NCBI RefSeq assembly: GCF_001414055.1
Contig: NZ_CP013002.1
Coordinates: 3,658,001-3,722,000, forward strand
DNA length: 64,000 nt
Direction of reading: 5' to 3'
Source of the DNA: Caulobacter henricii
GTDB lineage: Bacteria > Pseudomonadota > Alphaproteobacteria > Caulobacterales > Caulobacteraceae
Part shown: positions 50,889-59,140 of the stretch, piece by piece
Numbering within the stretch: position 1 is the first letter of the stretch
Layout: every line of letters begins with the position of its first letter
Notes under the pieces: generated by a model
Told to the model about the DNA's origin: nothing
The model's database searches: none
The model's input: only the letters and a program-made list of their open reading frames with translations
Translations under genes and position numbers: made by a program

Positions 50889-51772
50889 TGTCTTCTCCGC
50901 GCATCGCGCTCTTCGGTGCCAACGGCCAGTTGGGACACGATCTCTCGGCCCTGGCCGCAGCGCGCGGCCTCGACCTGGTCGCCCTGCAGCGCCCGGCCTT
51001 CGACGCGACTGATCTCGCAGGCCTCGATGCGGCCCTGGCCGATCTGGACTTCGATGTCGCCATCAACAGTGTCGCCGTCACCCGCGTCGACGACTGCGAG
51101 GCCAATCCGGCTCCTGCCGTAGCCATCAATGCCCGGTTCGCCGAGGCGCTCGCCAGGACCTGCGCCCGCAAAAAGGCCCGGCTCGTCCAGGTCTCGACCG
51201 ACTATGTGTTCGGCGGCCAGGCCCAGCGGACGCCGCTGGACGAGGAGGCCGCGCCGGCCCCGATCAATGTCTATGGCGAGACCAAGCTGCAGGGCGAAGT
51301 CCTGGCCTGTCAGGCGCATGACGACGTCATCGTGGCCCGCGTCGCCTCCCTGTTCGGCGTGGCCGGGGCCAGCGGCAAGGGCGGCAATTTCGTCGAGACC
51401 ATGATCCGGTTTGGCCGCGAGCGCGGGGCGCTGAAGGTCGTCGCCGACCAGGTGATGTCGCCGACCAGCTCCTGGGACGCCGCCGAGGCGATCCTCGACC
51501 TGATCAGGGTCGATGCCCCGGGCGGCCTCTATCACGTGGTCAATTCCGGCGCGGCCAGCTGGCACGACTTTGCCAGCGCCATCATCGACCGCGCCGGCGT
51601 CGCTGCAAGCGTCTCGCCGATCCCCACGAGCGAGTTTCCGACCCCCGCCCGCCGGCCGCCCTACAGCGTGCTGGCCAATGGCAAGGTCGAAAAGGCTCTG
51701 GGCCGGACGATGCCGGCGTGGCAAGACGCTCTGGACAGATATTTGACAGCCAAGGGTCACCGGCAGACGTGA
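50888..51772 (+). CDS. rfbD: dTDP-4-dehydrorhamnose reductase
   Basis: A 294-residue SDR doing the last step of dTDP-L-rhamnose synthesis. FGANGQLGHDLSALA (8-22) binds NADPH; VNSVAVTRVDDCEANP-type early motif, VSTDYVFGG and NVYGETKLQGE carry the Tyr-Lys pair; SSWDAAEAILDLI and YHVVNSGAASWHDFA complete the pattern. Translationally coupled to rfbB; rfbA follows after 31 bases. Confidence 0.95.
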   Translation: MSSPRIALFGANGQLGHDLSALAAARGLDLVALQRPAFDATDLAGLDAALADLDFDVAINSVAVTRVDDCEANPAPAVAINARFAEALARTCARKKARLVQVSTDYVFGGQAQRTPLDEEAAPAPINVYGETKLQGEVLACQAHDDVIVARVASLFGVAGASGKGGNFVETMIRFGRERGALKVVADQVMSPTSSWDAAEAILDLIRVDAPGGLYHVVNSGAASWHDFASAIIDRAGVAASVSPIPTSEFPTPARRPPYSVLANGKVEKALGRTMPAWQDALDRYLTAKGHRQT

Positions 51773-51803
51773 CCCGTGCGCGGGGCAGTAGAGGCAGGAA
51801 TTC

Positions 51804-52673
51804 ATGAAGGGCATCATCCTCGCGGGAGGATCGGGCACACGTCTGCATCCGGTGACACTGGGCGTCAGCAAGCAGCTGCTGCCGGTCTTCGACAAGCCGA
51901 TGATCTATTATCCGATCTCGATCCTGATGATGGCGGGCATCCGCGACATCATGATCATCAGCACGCCTCGCGACCTGCCCCTGTTCCAGGGCCTGCTGGG
52001 CGACGGCTCCAGCTGGGGCGTCAATTTCGTCTATGCCGAACAGGCTGAACCGACCGGCCTGGCCGACGCCTATCGCATCGGGGCCGAATTTGTCGGCAAC
52101 GGACCCTCGACCCTGATCCTCGGCGACAACCTGTTCTATGGGGCCGGCATGGGCCGCATGCTGGAAAGCGCGGCGACCCGCGCCCAGAACGGGGCCTCGG
52201 TCTTCGCCTATCTGGTCAAGGATCCCGAGCGCTACGGCGTGGTCGAGTTCGACGAGAACAATCACGCCATCAGCATCGAGGAAAAGCCGGCCCAGCCGCG
52301 CTCGAACTGGGCCGTGACCGGCCTCTACATGTATGACAGCCAGGTCGTCGATTTCGCCCGCGACCTGAAGCCTTCGGCGCGCGGCGAGCTGGAGATCACC
52401 GACATCAACCGCATCTATCTGGAAAGCGGGTCCCTGTCGGTCGAGCGCATGGGCCGGGGCTTTGCCTGGCTCGATACCGGCACCCATGACAGCCTGCTGG
52501 AGGCTTCGGAGTTCGTGCGGGCCATCGAGCACCGCCAGGGCCTGAAGATCGGCTGCTGCGAAGAGGTCGCCTACCAGAACCGCTGGATCAATACCGACCA
52601 GCTTCTGGGCCTGGCCCATGACCTGCAGAAGTCGCCCTACGGGGCCTATCTGCGGTCGATCGCCGAAAACTAG
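51804..52673 (+). CDS. rfbA: Glucose-1-phosphate thymidylyltransferase
   Basis: A 289-residue nucleotidyltransferase making dTDP-glucose, first step toward dTDP-rhamnose. [20 protein letters not shown] (9-28) is the signature; [40 protein letters not shown] and [15 protein letters not shown] follow. GGCAGGAATTC precedes the ATG. An ops-like motif overlaps its stop codon. Confidence 0.97.
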   Translation: MKGIILAGGSGTRLHPVTLGVSKQLLPVFDKPMIYYPISILMMAGIRDIMIISTPRDLPLFQGLLGDGSSWGVNFVYAEQAEPTGLADAYRIGAEFVGNGPSTLILGDNLFYGAGMGRMLESAATRAQNGASVFAYLVKDPERYGVVEFDENNHAISIEEKPAQPRSNWAVTGLYMYDSQVVDFARDLKPSARGELEITDINRIYLESGSLSVERMGRGFAWLDTGTHDSLLEASEFVRAIEHRQGLKIGCCEEVAYQNRWINTDQLLGLAHDLQKSPYGAYLRSIAEN

Positions 52674-52684
52674 GCGGTAGCGCT
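52673..52684 (+). promoter_or_regulatory. ops/JUMPstart-like element candidate
   Basis: GGCGGTAGCG followed by CT: the first ten bases equal the enterobacterial ops consensus that recruits RfaH to polysaccharide operons. It overlaps the rfbA stop and lies 241 bases before the O-antigen exporter genes. An RfaH-like factor in this organism is not shown. Confidence 0.3.
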
Positions 52685-52924
52685 TTCGGCCCGGTCAACC
52701 GGTGCCGAGAGCCTTGCCGACCAATGGTCCAGGCCGCCGAACCGGCCTAAACCGCCAGAAAAATCAGCGAAGTCACGCTGTCCGATGAGATGTTTCACAA
52801 GGCTTCAAGGCCTGTTAAGAAGGCGCCCGCTTCACCGGAGTGGAAAGTTGGACGGCTTCGGCCGTCGCCAACCTGTTTGCGAGAGTGTTCGGATTTGTCT
52901 GCCGTCAACAGGAATGGCTTCTGA
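52674..52924 (+). other. Leader region of the exporter operon
   Basis: 251 bases between rfbA and wzm. It contains a perfect GACGGC-TTCG-GCCGTC hairpin with a UUCG loop (52851-52866), about 60 bases before the start. CAGGAATGG is a weak ribosome-binding site. No confident promoter seen; the operon could also be read from rfbB. Confidence 0.5.
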
Positions 52925-53722
52925 ATGAGCCTCTTCGGAAGTTTCAAGGCCGCCGCGCTGGACCTGTACCGCGGCGTGCTCCTGACGCCTCTGTGGTGGC
53001 GGGTCAGTATCGAACAGACCGTGACGCGCTATCGCCGCAGCCTGCTGGGTCCTGTCTGGATGGCCAGCACCACCCTGGCGACCGCCTTCTCCCTGGCCAT
53101 CGTCTTCGGCTCGATCTTCGGCGGCGACGCCAAGGACAACCTGTCCTTCATCATGATCGGCGTGGTCGGCTGGTCGATCACCGGCGGCATCCTGCCCGAG
53201 ATCGCCAATACCTTCGTCAATGCCGCTGGCTTGATGCAGGTGCGCAACCTGCCGCTGAGCTTTCATGCCTTCCAGCAGATGAGCAAGACCTTCATCAACT
53301 TCCTGCACCAGATCATCGGTCTGTGGCTGGTGCTGATCCTGATGAAGCTTGCGGTGATCCCGCACTGGACCCTGCTGGTGAACCTGCCCATCGCCCTGCT
53401 GACGGGCCTGTTCATCAGCATTCCGCTGGGCATGATCTCAGTGCGTTTCCGCGACATCAACTATATGGTCGGTTTCGTCGCACAGAGCCTGTTCATGCTC
53501 ACACCCGTGTTTTGGAAACGCACACAGGTTCCCGAATCAATGCGCTGGATCGTCGATCTCAACCCGTTCAGCCACCTGCTTGAGATTGTCCGGCAGCCGT
53601 TGATGGGGGCCGCTGCGCCGATCCATGATGTCCAGGCGTCACTGGCCTTCCTCGGCGTCGCCGCGCTGCTTACGCTGATCAGCCTCACCCTTGTCCGCAC
53701 CCGCGTCGTGTTCTGGCTGTAG
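52925..53722 (+). CDS. wzm: O-antigen ABC transporter permease (Wzm-like)
   Basis: A 265-residue ABC-2 type permease with about six membrane helices. TPLWWRVSIEQTVTRYRRSLLGPVW (split; amphipathic N-terminus at 22-46) is typical of polysaccharide exporters (Wzm/KpsM/TagG). VGFVAQSLFMLTPVFWK and LNPFSHLLEIVRQPL lie near the C-terminus. With the ATPase 5 bases downstream it would push undecaprenyl-PP-linked glycan through the inner membrane. Confidence 0.92.
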   Translation: MSLFGSFKAAALDLYRGVLLTPLWWRVSIEQTVTRYRRSLLGPVWMASTTLATAFSLAIVFGSIFGGDAKDNLSFIMIGVVGWSITGGILPEIANTFVNAAGLMQVRNLPLSFHAFQQMSKTFINFLHQIIGLWLVLILMKLAVIPHWTLLVNLPIALLTGLFISIPLGMISVRFRDINYMVGFVAQSLFMLTPVFWKRTQVPESMRWIVDLNPFSHLLEIVRQPLMGAAAPIHDVQASLAFLGVAALLTLISLTLVRTRVVFWL

Positions 53723-53727
53723 GCGAC

Positions 53728-54474
53728 ATGAACAGTTCCATCGAACTCACCGACGTCACGCTCGACTACAACCTCTACAGCGTGCGCGCCCAGTCGCTGC
53801 GCAACACCGTGCTGAACATGGCGGTCGGCGGCCGTCTGATCCAGGAGGGCAAGGACGTCACCTATGTCCGGGCCCTGTCGAATGTCAGCCTGAAGCTCCA
53901 GGAAGGCGACCGCCTGGCGGTGATCGGCCACAACGGTTCAGGCAAGACCTCGCTGCTGAAGATCCTGGCCGGCATCTATTCGCCGACCTCGGGCAAGGTG
54001 GATGTGCGCGGGCGGATCAGCTCGATGATCTCGATCTCGGTCGGCCTCGACATCGAAGCCTCGGGTCTGGAGAACATCCGCAACCTGGCCATGATGCAGA
54101 TGATGTCGGACCGCGAGATCAAGAAGCGCCTGCCCTCGATCGTCGAGTTTTCCGGCCTCGGTGCCTTCGTGCACATGCCGCTGAAAACCTATTCAGCCGG
54201 CATGGCCGCGCGCCTGACCTTCTCGGTGGCCACCCAGATGGACGCCGAGATCCTGATCATGGACGAGTGGATCAGCGCCGGCGACGCCGACTTCCAGAAG
54301 CGCGCCGCCGACCGTCTCAACAGCATGGTCGATTCCGCCAAGATCGTTGTGCTGGCCACCCACGACTATCAACTGGCCGCCAAGGTCTGCAACAAGGTCA
54401 TGACCATGGAATCCGGCGTGCCGACCTTCCTGGGCACCACGGAAGAATGGCTCGAGAGAAGCAGCGCCGCGTGA
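53728..54474 (+). CDS. wzt: O-antigen ABC transporter ATPase (Wzt-like, no C-terminal sugar-binding domain)
   Basis: A 248-residue ATPase. It has the Wzt-type long N-terminal segment before YVRALSNVSLKLQEGDRLA, Walker A GHNGSGKTS (about 72-80), signature TYSAGMAARLTFSVA, Walker B ILIMDEWISAGD and switch ATHDYQLA. The protein ends shortly after, so it lacks the C-terminal carbohydrate-binding domain that Wzt of E. coli O8/O9a uses to recognise capped chains. Its stop overlaps the next start (GTGA). Confidence 0.92.
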   Translation: MNSSIELTDVTLDYNLYSVRAQSLRNTVLNMAVGGRLIQEGKDVTYVRALSNVSLKLQEGDRLAVIGHNGSGKTSLLKILAGIYSPTSGKVDVRGRISSMISISVGLDIEASGLENIRNLAMMQMMSDREIKKRLPSIVEFSGLGAFVHMPLKTYSAGMAARLTFSVATQMDAEILIMDEWISAGDADFQKRAADRLNSMVDSAKIVVLATHDYQLAAKVCNKVMTMESGVPTFLGTTEEWLERSSAA

Positions 54475-56918
54475 GCGAGCGGCTTCCTGCGCCCCGGAAG
54501 GCCGTCGAGCCGACCGGAACGCCCGGTCAGTTCAGGACCCATGCCCCCGACGCGGAACTGCTGCTGCGCCTGACCCGGGCCGAACAGCCACCCTTTGACG
54601 ACATCGCGTCTGTCCGGGTGACGGTGACGCTTCGAGCCCTTGAAGGCCAGGTCGAGGCCCCGAGTGTCCTGATCGACTGGGGCGATGGTCTTGACCAGGC
54701 CCAGCCCGTGATGCTCAAGCGCCTGGCGGAAGACACCTATGTGGTGGTGGCCCATACCAATGCCGGGGCCCTCAGCCAGGTCGTGCTGCTGCCCTCCAGT
54801 GCGCCGGGCCTGTTCGAACTCAGCGCCTTTCGGCTCGAACCCGCCGCCGAGCCCGCCGCCGGGGCACCGCGGCTGTCGGCTCCCCGCCGTCTGCTGCGGG
54901 CCGGACTCCGCCGGATGGCCCCTGGCACCGCCCGGGCGGTCCGGATCGCCCTGCGCACCCTGAGGCATCCCGAGAGCACGCTCCGCCTGGTCCGCCAGAC
55001 CCTGACACCGCGCCGTCAGGACCCCTGGCGCGACGCCTATCAGCACGCCTTCAATGTGGCGCGGCACGCCTTCAGCCCCCATTTCGCCGCTCCGGCCCTG
55101 GGTCCGCCGCCAAGGGCCGATGAGGCCCCCCGCGTGCTGGCCTTCTACCTGCCGCAGTACCATCCGTTCCCGGAGAACGACCAGTGGTGGGGCAAGGGCT
55201 TCACCGAGTGGACCAATGTCAGCAAGGCGACGCCGCAGTTTGTCGGCCATTACCAGCCCCGCCTGCCCGGCGAACTGGGCTTCTATGACCTGAGGGTGCC
55301 CGAGGTCCTGCAGGCCCAGGCGGCCCTGGCCCGCAGCGCCGGCGTCGACGCCTTCTGCTTCCATTACTACTGGTTCGGCGGCAAGCGGCTGCTGGAACGG
55401 CCGCTCGACGCCTTTGTCGCCGATCCCGCCATCGACCTGCCCTTCGCCCTCTGCTGGGCCAACGAGAACTGGACCCGCCGCTGGGATGGCGACGAACAGG
55501 ACGTCCTGATGGCCCAGGACCATTCGCCGGAAGACGACCTGGCCCTGCTCGACGATCTGGCCCGCTACATGGCCTCGCCGCGCTATGTCCGGGTGGGCGG
55601 CCGGCCGCTGCTGATCCTCTATCGCCCCGACACCCTGCCCGATGCGGCCGCCACGCTCGAGCGCTGGCGGGACCGCGCCCGCGAGCGGGGTCTGGGCGAG
55701 CTGTTCATCCTCTGCACCAACGCCTTCGGCTATTCGGCCTGGCGGGAAGCGGGCTTCGACGGCCAGGTCGAGTTTCCGCCCCATGCCCTGAAAAAGGGCG
55801 AGATCACCGAAAGCGTCGAGCGTCTCAATCCCGACTTCAACGGCCGGGTCTATGACTATGACGCCGTGGTCCAGGACCGGATCGCCGCCCTTGAAAGCCG
55901 GACGGACCCCCGGATCTATCCCGGCGTGATGCCCTCCTGGGACAATGAGGCCCGCAAGCCGGGCTGCGGCAACATCTTTCACCAGGCCACGCCGCAACGC
56001 TTTCATGACTGGGCCGGCGCCGCCCTCGACTGTTCGGTGCGTCTGGCTCCGGCGGACGAGCGGCTGGTCTTCGTCAATGCCTGGAACGAATGGGGCGAGG
56101 GGGCCTATCTGGAGCCGGACCGCTGGCTGGGCCATGCCTCGGCCCAGGCCCTGCGCAATGCTGTCGCCAGCCGCGCCCCGACCCCGGCCCGCAACCACCC
56201 GGCCGTCGCCGCCTCGCAAGGCAGCGAGAAGCGCCATGACGCGGTGATGCTGTTTCACATCTTCTATGCCGATCTGGTCGACGACCTGGCCCAGCGCCTG
56301 GCACCGCTACGGGCCGAGATGGACGTCATCATCACCTTCCCCGACCAGTGGTCGGAGGCGGCCGTCGAGGCCCTGGCGGCGGCGGTACCGGGGGCCGTCC
56401 TGGTGCCCATGGCCAATCGCGGCCGGGATGTGCTGCCGTTCCTGACCGCCCTGCGGATCGCCCGTGAGCGCGGCCATACGGTCTTCTGCAAGGCCCATAC
56501 GAAGAAGTCCCCGCACCGGTCGGACGGTGCCGCCTGGCGCGACCGGCTGCTGGACGGCCTGATGTCGGCCGAGCGCGCCCGCAAGGCCCTCGACCTGTTT
56601 GCCGGGGATGCTCGGCTGGGCCTGCTGGCCCCGGACAGCGCCCGCATGCTGTTCAGCGATCCGGGCGTCATGGTCCACAATGGCGAGGGCGTCGACCGCC
56701 TGTCGCGGCAGCTGAACTTCCGTTATGGCCCCGACACGGCCTTTCCGGCCGGGACGATGTTCTGGGGCCGCATTGCAGCCTTCGAGGCCCTGGCGGGTCA
56801 CGACCTGACCTTTGAGCCCGAGCTTGGCCGGGTTGACGGGACCCTGGCCCACGCCTTTGAGCGCAGTGTCGGCTGCCTGGCCGAAGCGGCCGGATTCCGG
56901 GTGTCCTGGGATCTTTAG
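54471..56918 (+). CDS. WbsX-type glycosyltransferase fused to RgpF domain
   Basis: An 815-residue protein starting at GTG 54471 inside the wzt stop. Residues 1-215 are an uncharacterised N-terminal part (beta-like to about 120, basic helix after). Residues about 220-545 are a WbsX/GH99-like domain: VLAFYLPQYHPFPENDQWW, KGFTEWTNV, FCFHYYWFGGKRLLERPL, CWANENWTRRWDG and FVNAWNEWGEGAYLEP. Residues about 588-815 are an RgpF-like rhamnan-synthesis domain (DAVMLFHIFYADLVDD, KAHTKKSPH, FPAGTMFWGR). Position after the exporter and rhamnose genes suggests it extends or finishes a rhamnose-containing chain. Catalytic details are unknown. Confidence 0.85.
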   Translation: MSERLPAPRKAVEPTGTPGQFRTHAPDAELLLRLTRAEQPPFDDIASVRVTVTLRALEGQVEAPSVLIDWGDGLDQAQPVMLKRLAEDTYVVVAHTNAGALSQVVLLPSSAPGLFELSAFRLEPAAEPAAGAPRLSAPRRLLRAGLRRMAPGTARAVRIALRTLRHPESTLRLVRQTLTPRRQDPWRDAYQHAFNVARHAFSPHFAAPALGPPPRADEAPRVLAFYLPQYHPFPENDQWWGKGFTEWTNVSKATPQFVGHYQPRLPGELGFYDLRVPEVLQAQAALARSAGVDAFCFHYYWFGGKRLLERPLDAFVADPAIDLPFALCWANENWTRRWDGDEQDVLMAQDHSPEDDLALLDDLARYMASPRYVRVGGRPLLILYRPDTLPDAAATLERWRDRARERGLGELFILCTNAFGYSAWREAGFDGQVEFPPHALKKGEITESVERLNPDFNGRVYDYDAVVQDRIAALESRTDPRIYPGVMPSWDNEARKPGCGNIFHQATPQRFHDWAGAALDCSVRLAPADERLVFVNAWNEWGEGAYLEPDRWLGHASAQALRNAVASRAPTPARNHPAVAASQGSEKRHDAVMLFHIFYADLVDDLAQRLAPLRAEMDVIITFPDQWSEAAVEALAAAVPGAVLVPMANRGRDVLPFLTALRIARERGHTVFCKAHTKKSPHRSDGAAWRDRLLDGLMSAERARKALDLFAGDARLGLLAPDSARMLFSDPGVMVHNGEGVDRLSRQLNFRYGPDTAFPAGTMFWGRIAAFEALAGHDLTFEPELGRVDGTLAHAFERSVGCLAEAAGFRVSWDL

Positions 56919-56975
56919 GCCAGGGCCTGCCGGCACAGGGCCAGGGCGGGCGGAACCTGTTTCGGCTTGAGGCGA

Positions 56976-57003
56976 CAGGGCGCGCGGCAGGCGCGCGCCC
57001 CTG
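56976..57003. terminator. Strong hairpin between convergent genes
   Basis: CAGGGCGCGC pairs with GCGCGCCCCTG between the WbsX-RgpF stop (56918) and the transketolase stop (57012). GC-rich stem without a T-run. Confidence 0.5.
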
Positions 57004-57011
57004 GGATCAGA

Positions 57012-58973
57012 TCAGCCGGCGGCCGCGACCACGGCCTCGGCGGTGATGCCGAATTCCTTGTAGAGGCGCTCGAACGGGGCGCTGGCACCGAAGCCGGTCA
57101 TGCCGACAAAGCCGCCGTCCTCGCCGATGAAGCGTTCCCAGCCCTGGCGGATGCCCGCCTCGACCGCGATGCGCTTCGGAGCCGTCCCGATAACGGCCTG
57201 GCGATAGGCGGCCGGCTGCTGGTCGAACAGTTCCCAGCAGGGCACCGAGACCACGCGGGTCGGCTTGCCCTGGCCCTGCAGGATGTCGCGCGCGGCCACG
57301 GCCACGGCCACTTCGGTGCCGGTGGCAAAGATCGTCACCGCCGCCGCGCCGCCCTCGGCGGCCAGCAGTTCATAGGCCCCCTTGGCCGACAGGTTTTCGG
57401 ATCCCGAACCGCGCACGCCGGCCGTCTTCTGGCGCGACAGGGTCATGACCGAAGGGGTCGAGGTCTGCTGCAGGGCCAGCTTCCAGCACTCGGCGGCTTC
57501 CACCGCGTCGGCCGGACGGAAGACCAGCAGGTTGGGAATGGCGCGCAGGGAGGCCACGTGCTCGACCGGCTGGTGGGTCGGGCCATCCTCGCCCAGGCCG
57601 ATGGAGTCGTGGGTCATGACGTGGATGACCTTGGCCCCCATCAGGGCCCCGAGCCGGATCGCCGCGCGGCTGTAGTCGGCAAAGGCCAGGAAGGTGCCCG
57701 AATAGGGAATGACGCCACCGTGCAGGGCCATGCCGTTCATGGCCGCAGCCATGCCGAACTCGCGGACGCCATAGTGGACATAGCGGCCGGCATAGTCCGG
57801 CGCGTCGAGGGGCTGCATGCCCTTGACGAAGGTGTTGTTCGAGCCGGTCAGGTCGGCCGAGCCGCCGATCATCTCCGGAATCGCCGGGATCAGGTGATCC
57901 AGGGCGGCACCGGAATGGACGCGGGTGGCATTGGCCGGCTTGGTCTCCGCCATCTTGGCGATGTGGGCGTCGACGGCTTCAAAGGCGCCCGTCGGCAGGG
58001 CCCCGGAGACCGCCCGGTTGAACTCGGCGGAGTGGGCCGAGCCCTTCAGGCCCGCTTCCCAGGCCTTGCGGACGCGGGCACCGCGGCGGCCGACGCTCTT
58101 CCAGGCCTTGGCGATGTCATCCGGCACCGTGAACGGCTGGGCGTCCCAGCCCATGGCGACGCGCGAGGCGGCGATCTCGTTGTCGAACAGGGTGTAGCCG
58201 TGGCTGTGGGGGTCGCCTTCTTTCGGACCCGCGCCCTTCGAGATCAGCGTCTTGCACGCGATCATGGTCGGGCGGTCCTGCTTGGTGGCCCAGCGCAGGG
58301 CAGCGGCGATCTTGCCATGGTCGTGGCCGTCGACGACCTTGACCGCCCAGCCGGCGGCCTTGAAGCGCGCGACCTGGTCGCCGGTCTCGGCGATGGTGGC
58401 AACGCCGTCGATCGTGGTGTTGTTGTCGTCGAACAGCACGGTCAGCTTGGCCAGCTTCAGGCGGCCGGCGATGCTGATGGCTTCATGGCTGACACCTTCC
58501 ATCAGGCAGCCGTCACCGGCGATCACCCAGGTGCGGTGATCGACGAGCTCGGACCCGAAGCGCGAGGCCAGGTGGGCTTCGGCCATGGCCATGCCCACGG
58601 CTGTGGCCAGGCCCTGGCCCAGCGGACCGGTGGTGCATTCCACGCCAGGCGTGTGGTGAACCTCGGGGTGGCCGGGGGTTAGCGAGCCCCACTGCCGGAA
58701 ATTCTCGATTTCCTTCATCGTCACGGCCTTGAAGCCGGTCAGGTGAAGCAGGGAATAGAGCAGCATAGAGCCGTGGCCCGCCGACAGCACGAAGCGGTCG
58801 CGGTCGGCCCAGTCCGGCTTGCTGGCGTCAAACTTGAGGAACTTGCTCCACAGCACGGTCGCCACATCGGCCATGCCCATCGGCATGCCCTGGTGTCCGG
58901 ACTTGGCCTTGTGGACCGCATCCATGGAAAGGACGCGGATCGCGTCGGCCATTTTGATGGGCGAAACGGGCAT
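57012..58973 (-). CDS. tkt: Transketolase
   Basis: A 653-residue thiamine-diphosphate enzyme of the pentose phosphate pathway, supplying sugar phosphates including the heptose precursor. KSGHQGMPMGMADVATVLW, AGHGSMLLYSLLHLTGF, TTGPLGQGLATAVGMAMAE, the ThDP/metal motif GDGCLMEGVSHEAIS with DDNNTTIDG, and the pyrimidine-domain YGVREFGMAAAMNGMALHG and HDSIGLGEDGPTHQPVEH. ATG 58973 starts MPVSPIKMADAIRVL; an upstream in-frame extension is not conserved-looking. Confidence 0.96.
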   Translation of the reverse strand: MPVSPIKMADAIRVLSMDAVHKAKSGHQGMPMGMADVATVLWSKFLKFDASKPDWADRDRFVLSAGHGSMLLYSLLHLTGFKAVTMKEIENFRQWGSLTPGHPEVHHTPGVECTTGPLGQGLATAVGMAMAEAHLASRFGSELVDHRTWVIAGDGCLMEGVSHEAISIAGRLKLAKLTVLFDDNNTTIDGVATIAETGDQVARFKAAGWAVKVVDGHDHGKIAAALRWATKQDRPTMIACKTLISKGAGPKEGDPHSHGYTLFDNEIAASRVAMGWDAQPFTVPDDIAKAWKSVGRRGARVRKAWEAGLKGSAHSAEFNRAVSGALPTGAFEAVDAHIAKMAETKPANATRVHSGAALDHLIPAIPEMIGGSADLTGSNNTFVKGMQPLDAPDYAGRYVHYGVREFGMAAAMNGMALHGGVIPYSGTFLAFADYSRAAIRLGALMGAKVIHVMTHDSIGLGEDGPTHQPVEHVASLRAIPNLLVFRPADAVEAAECWKLALQQTSTPSVMTLSRQKTAGVRGSGSENLSAKGAYELLAAEGGAAAVTIFATGTEVAVAVAARDILQGQGKPTRVVSVPCWELFDQQPAAYRQAVIGTAPKRIAVEAGIRQGWERFIGEDGGFVGMTGFGASAPFERLYKEFGITAEAVVAAAG

Positions 58974-59101
58974 GGGCGTTCGTCTTTGTTCGTTGTGTTT
59001 TGCAGGGCTGCGCGGGCGCGAGGTCGCACGATGACCCTTTCGGGTCAAGGTTTGCAGGTGCTGGTCATCATGCTCCGGACACGTTATAGCTTGAACCCGA
59101 C

Positions 59102-59122
59102 TTATGCTCAGTTTCAGCATAA
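59102..59122. promoter_or_regulatory. Hairpin/dyad upstream of nadE
   Basis: TTATGCT and AGCATAA are perfect inverted arms around CAGTTTC, ending 18 bases before the nadE start, in the 167-base region shared with tkt. It could be an operator or a leader hairpin; no family assigned. Confidence 0.4.
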
Positions 59123-59140
59123 CCTCGAAAGGTCGATCGC

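Noticed and set aside
54369..56258. 629-codon open frame on the minus strand
   Set aside because: Antisense to the WbsX-RgpF gene, whose domains are clearly recognisable on the plus strand.
56967..58682. 571-codon open frame on the plus strand
   Set aside because: Antisense to transketolase; no motifs.
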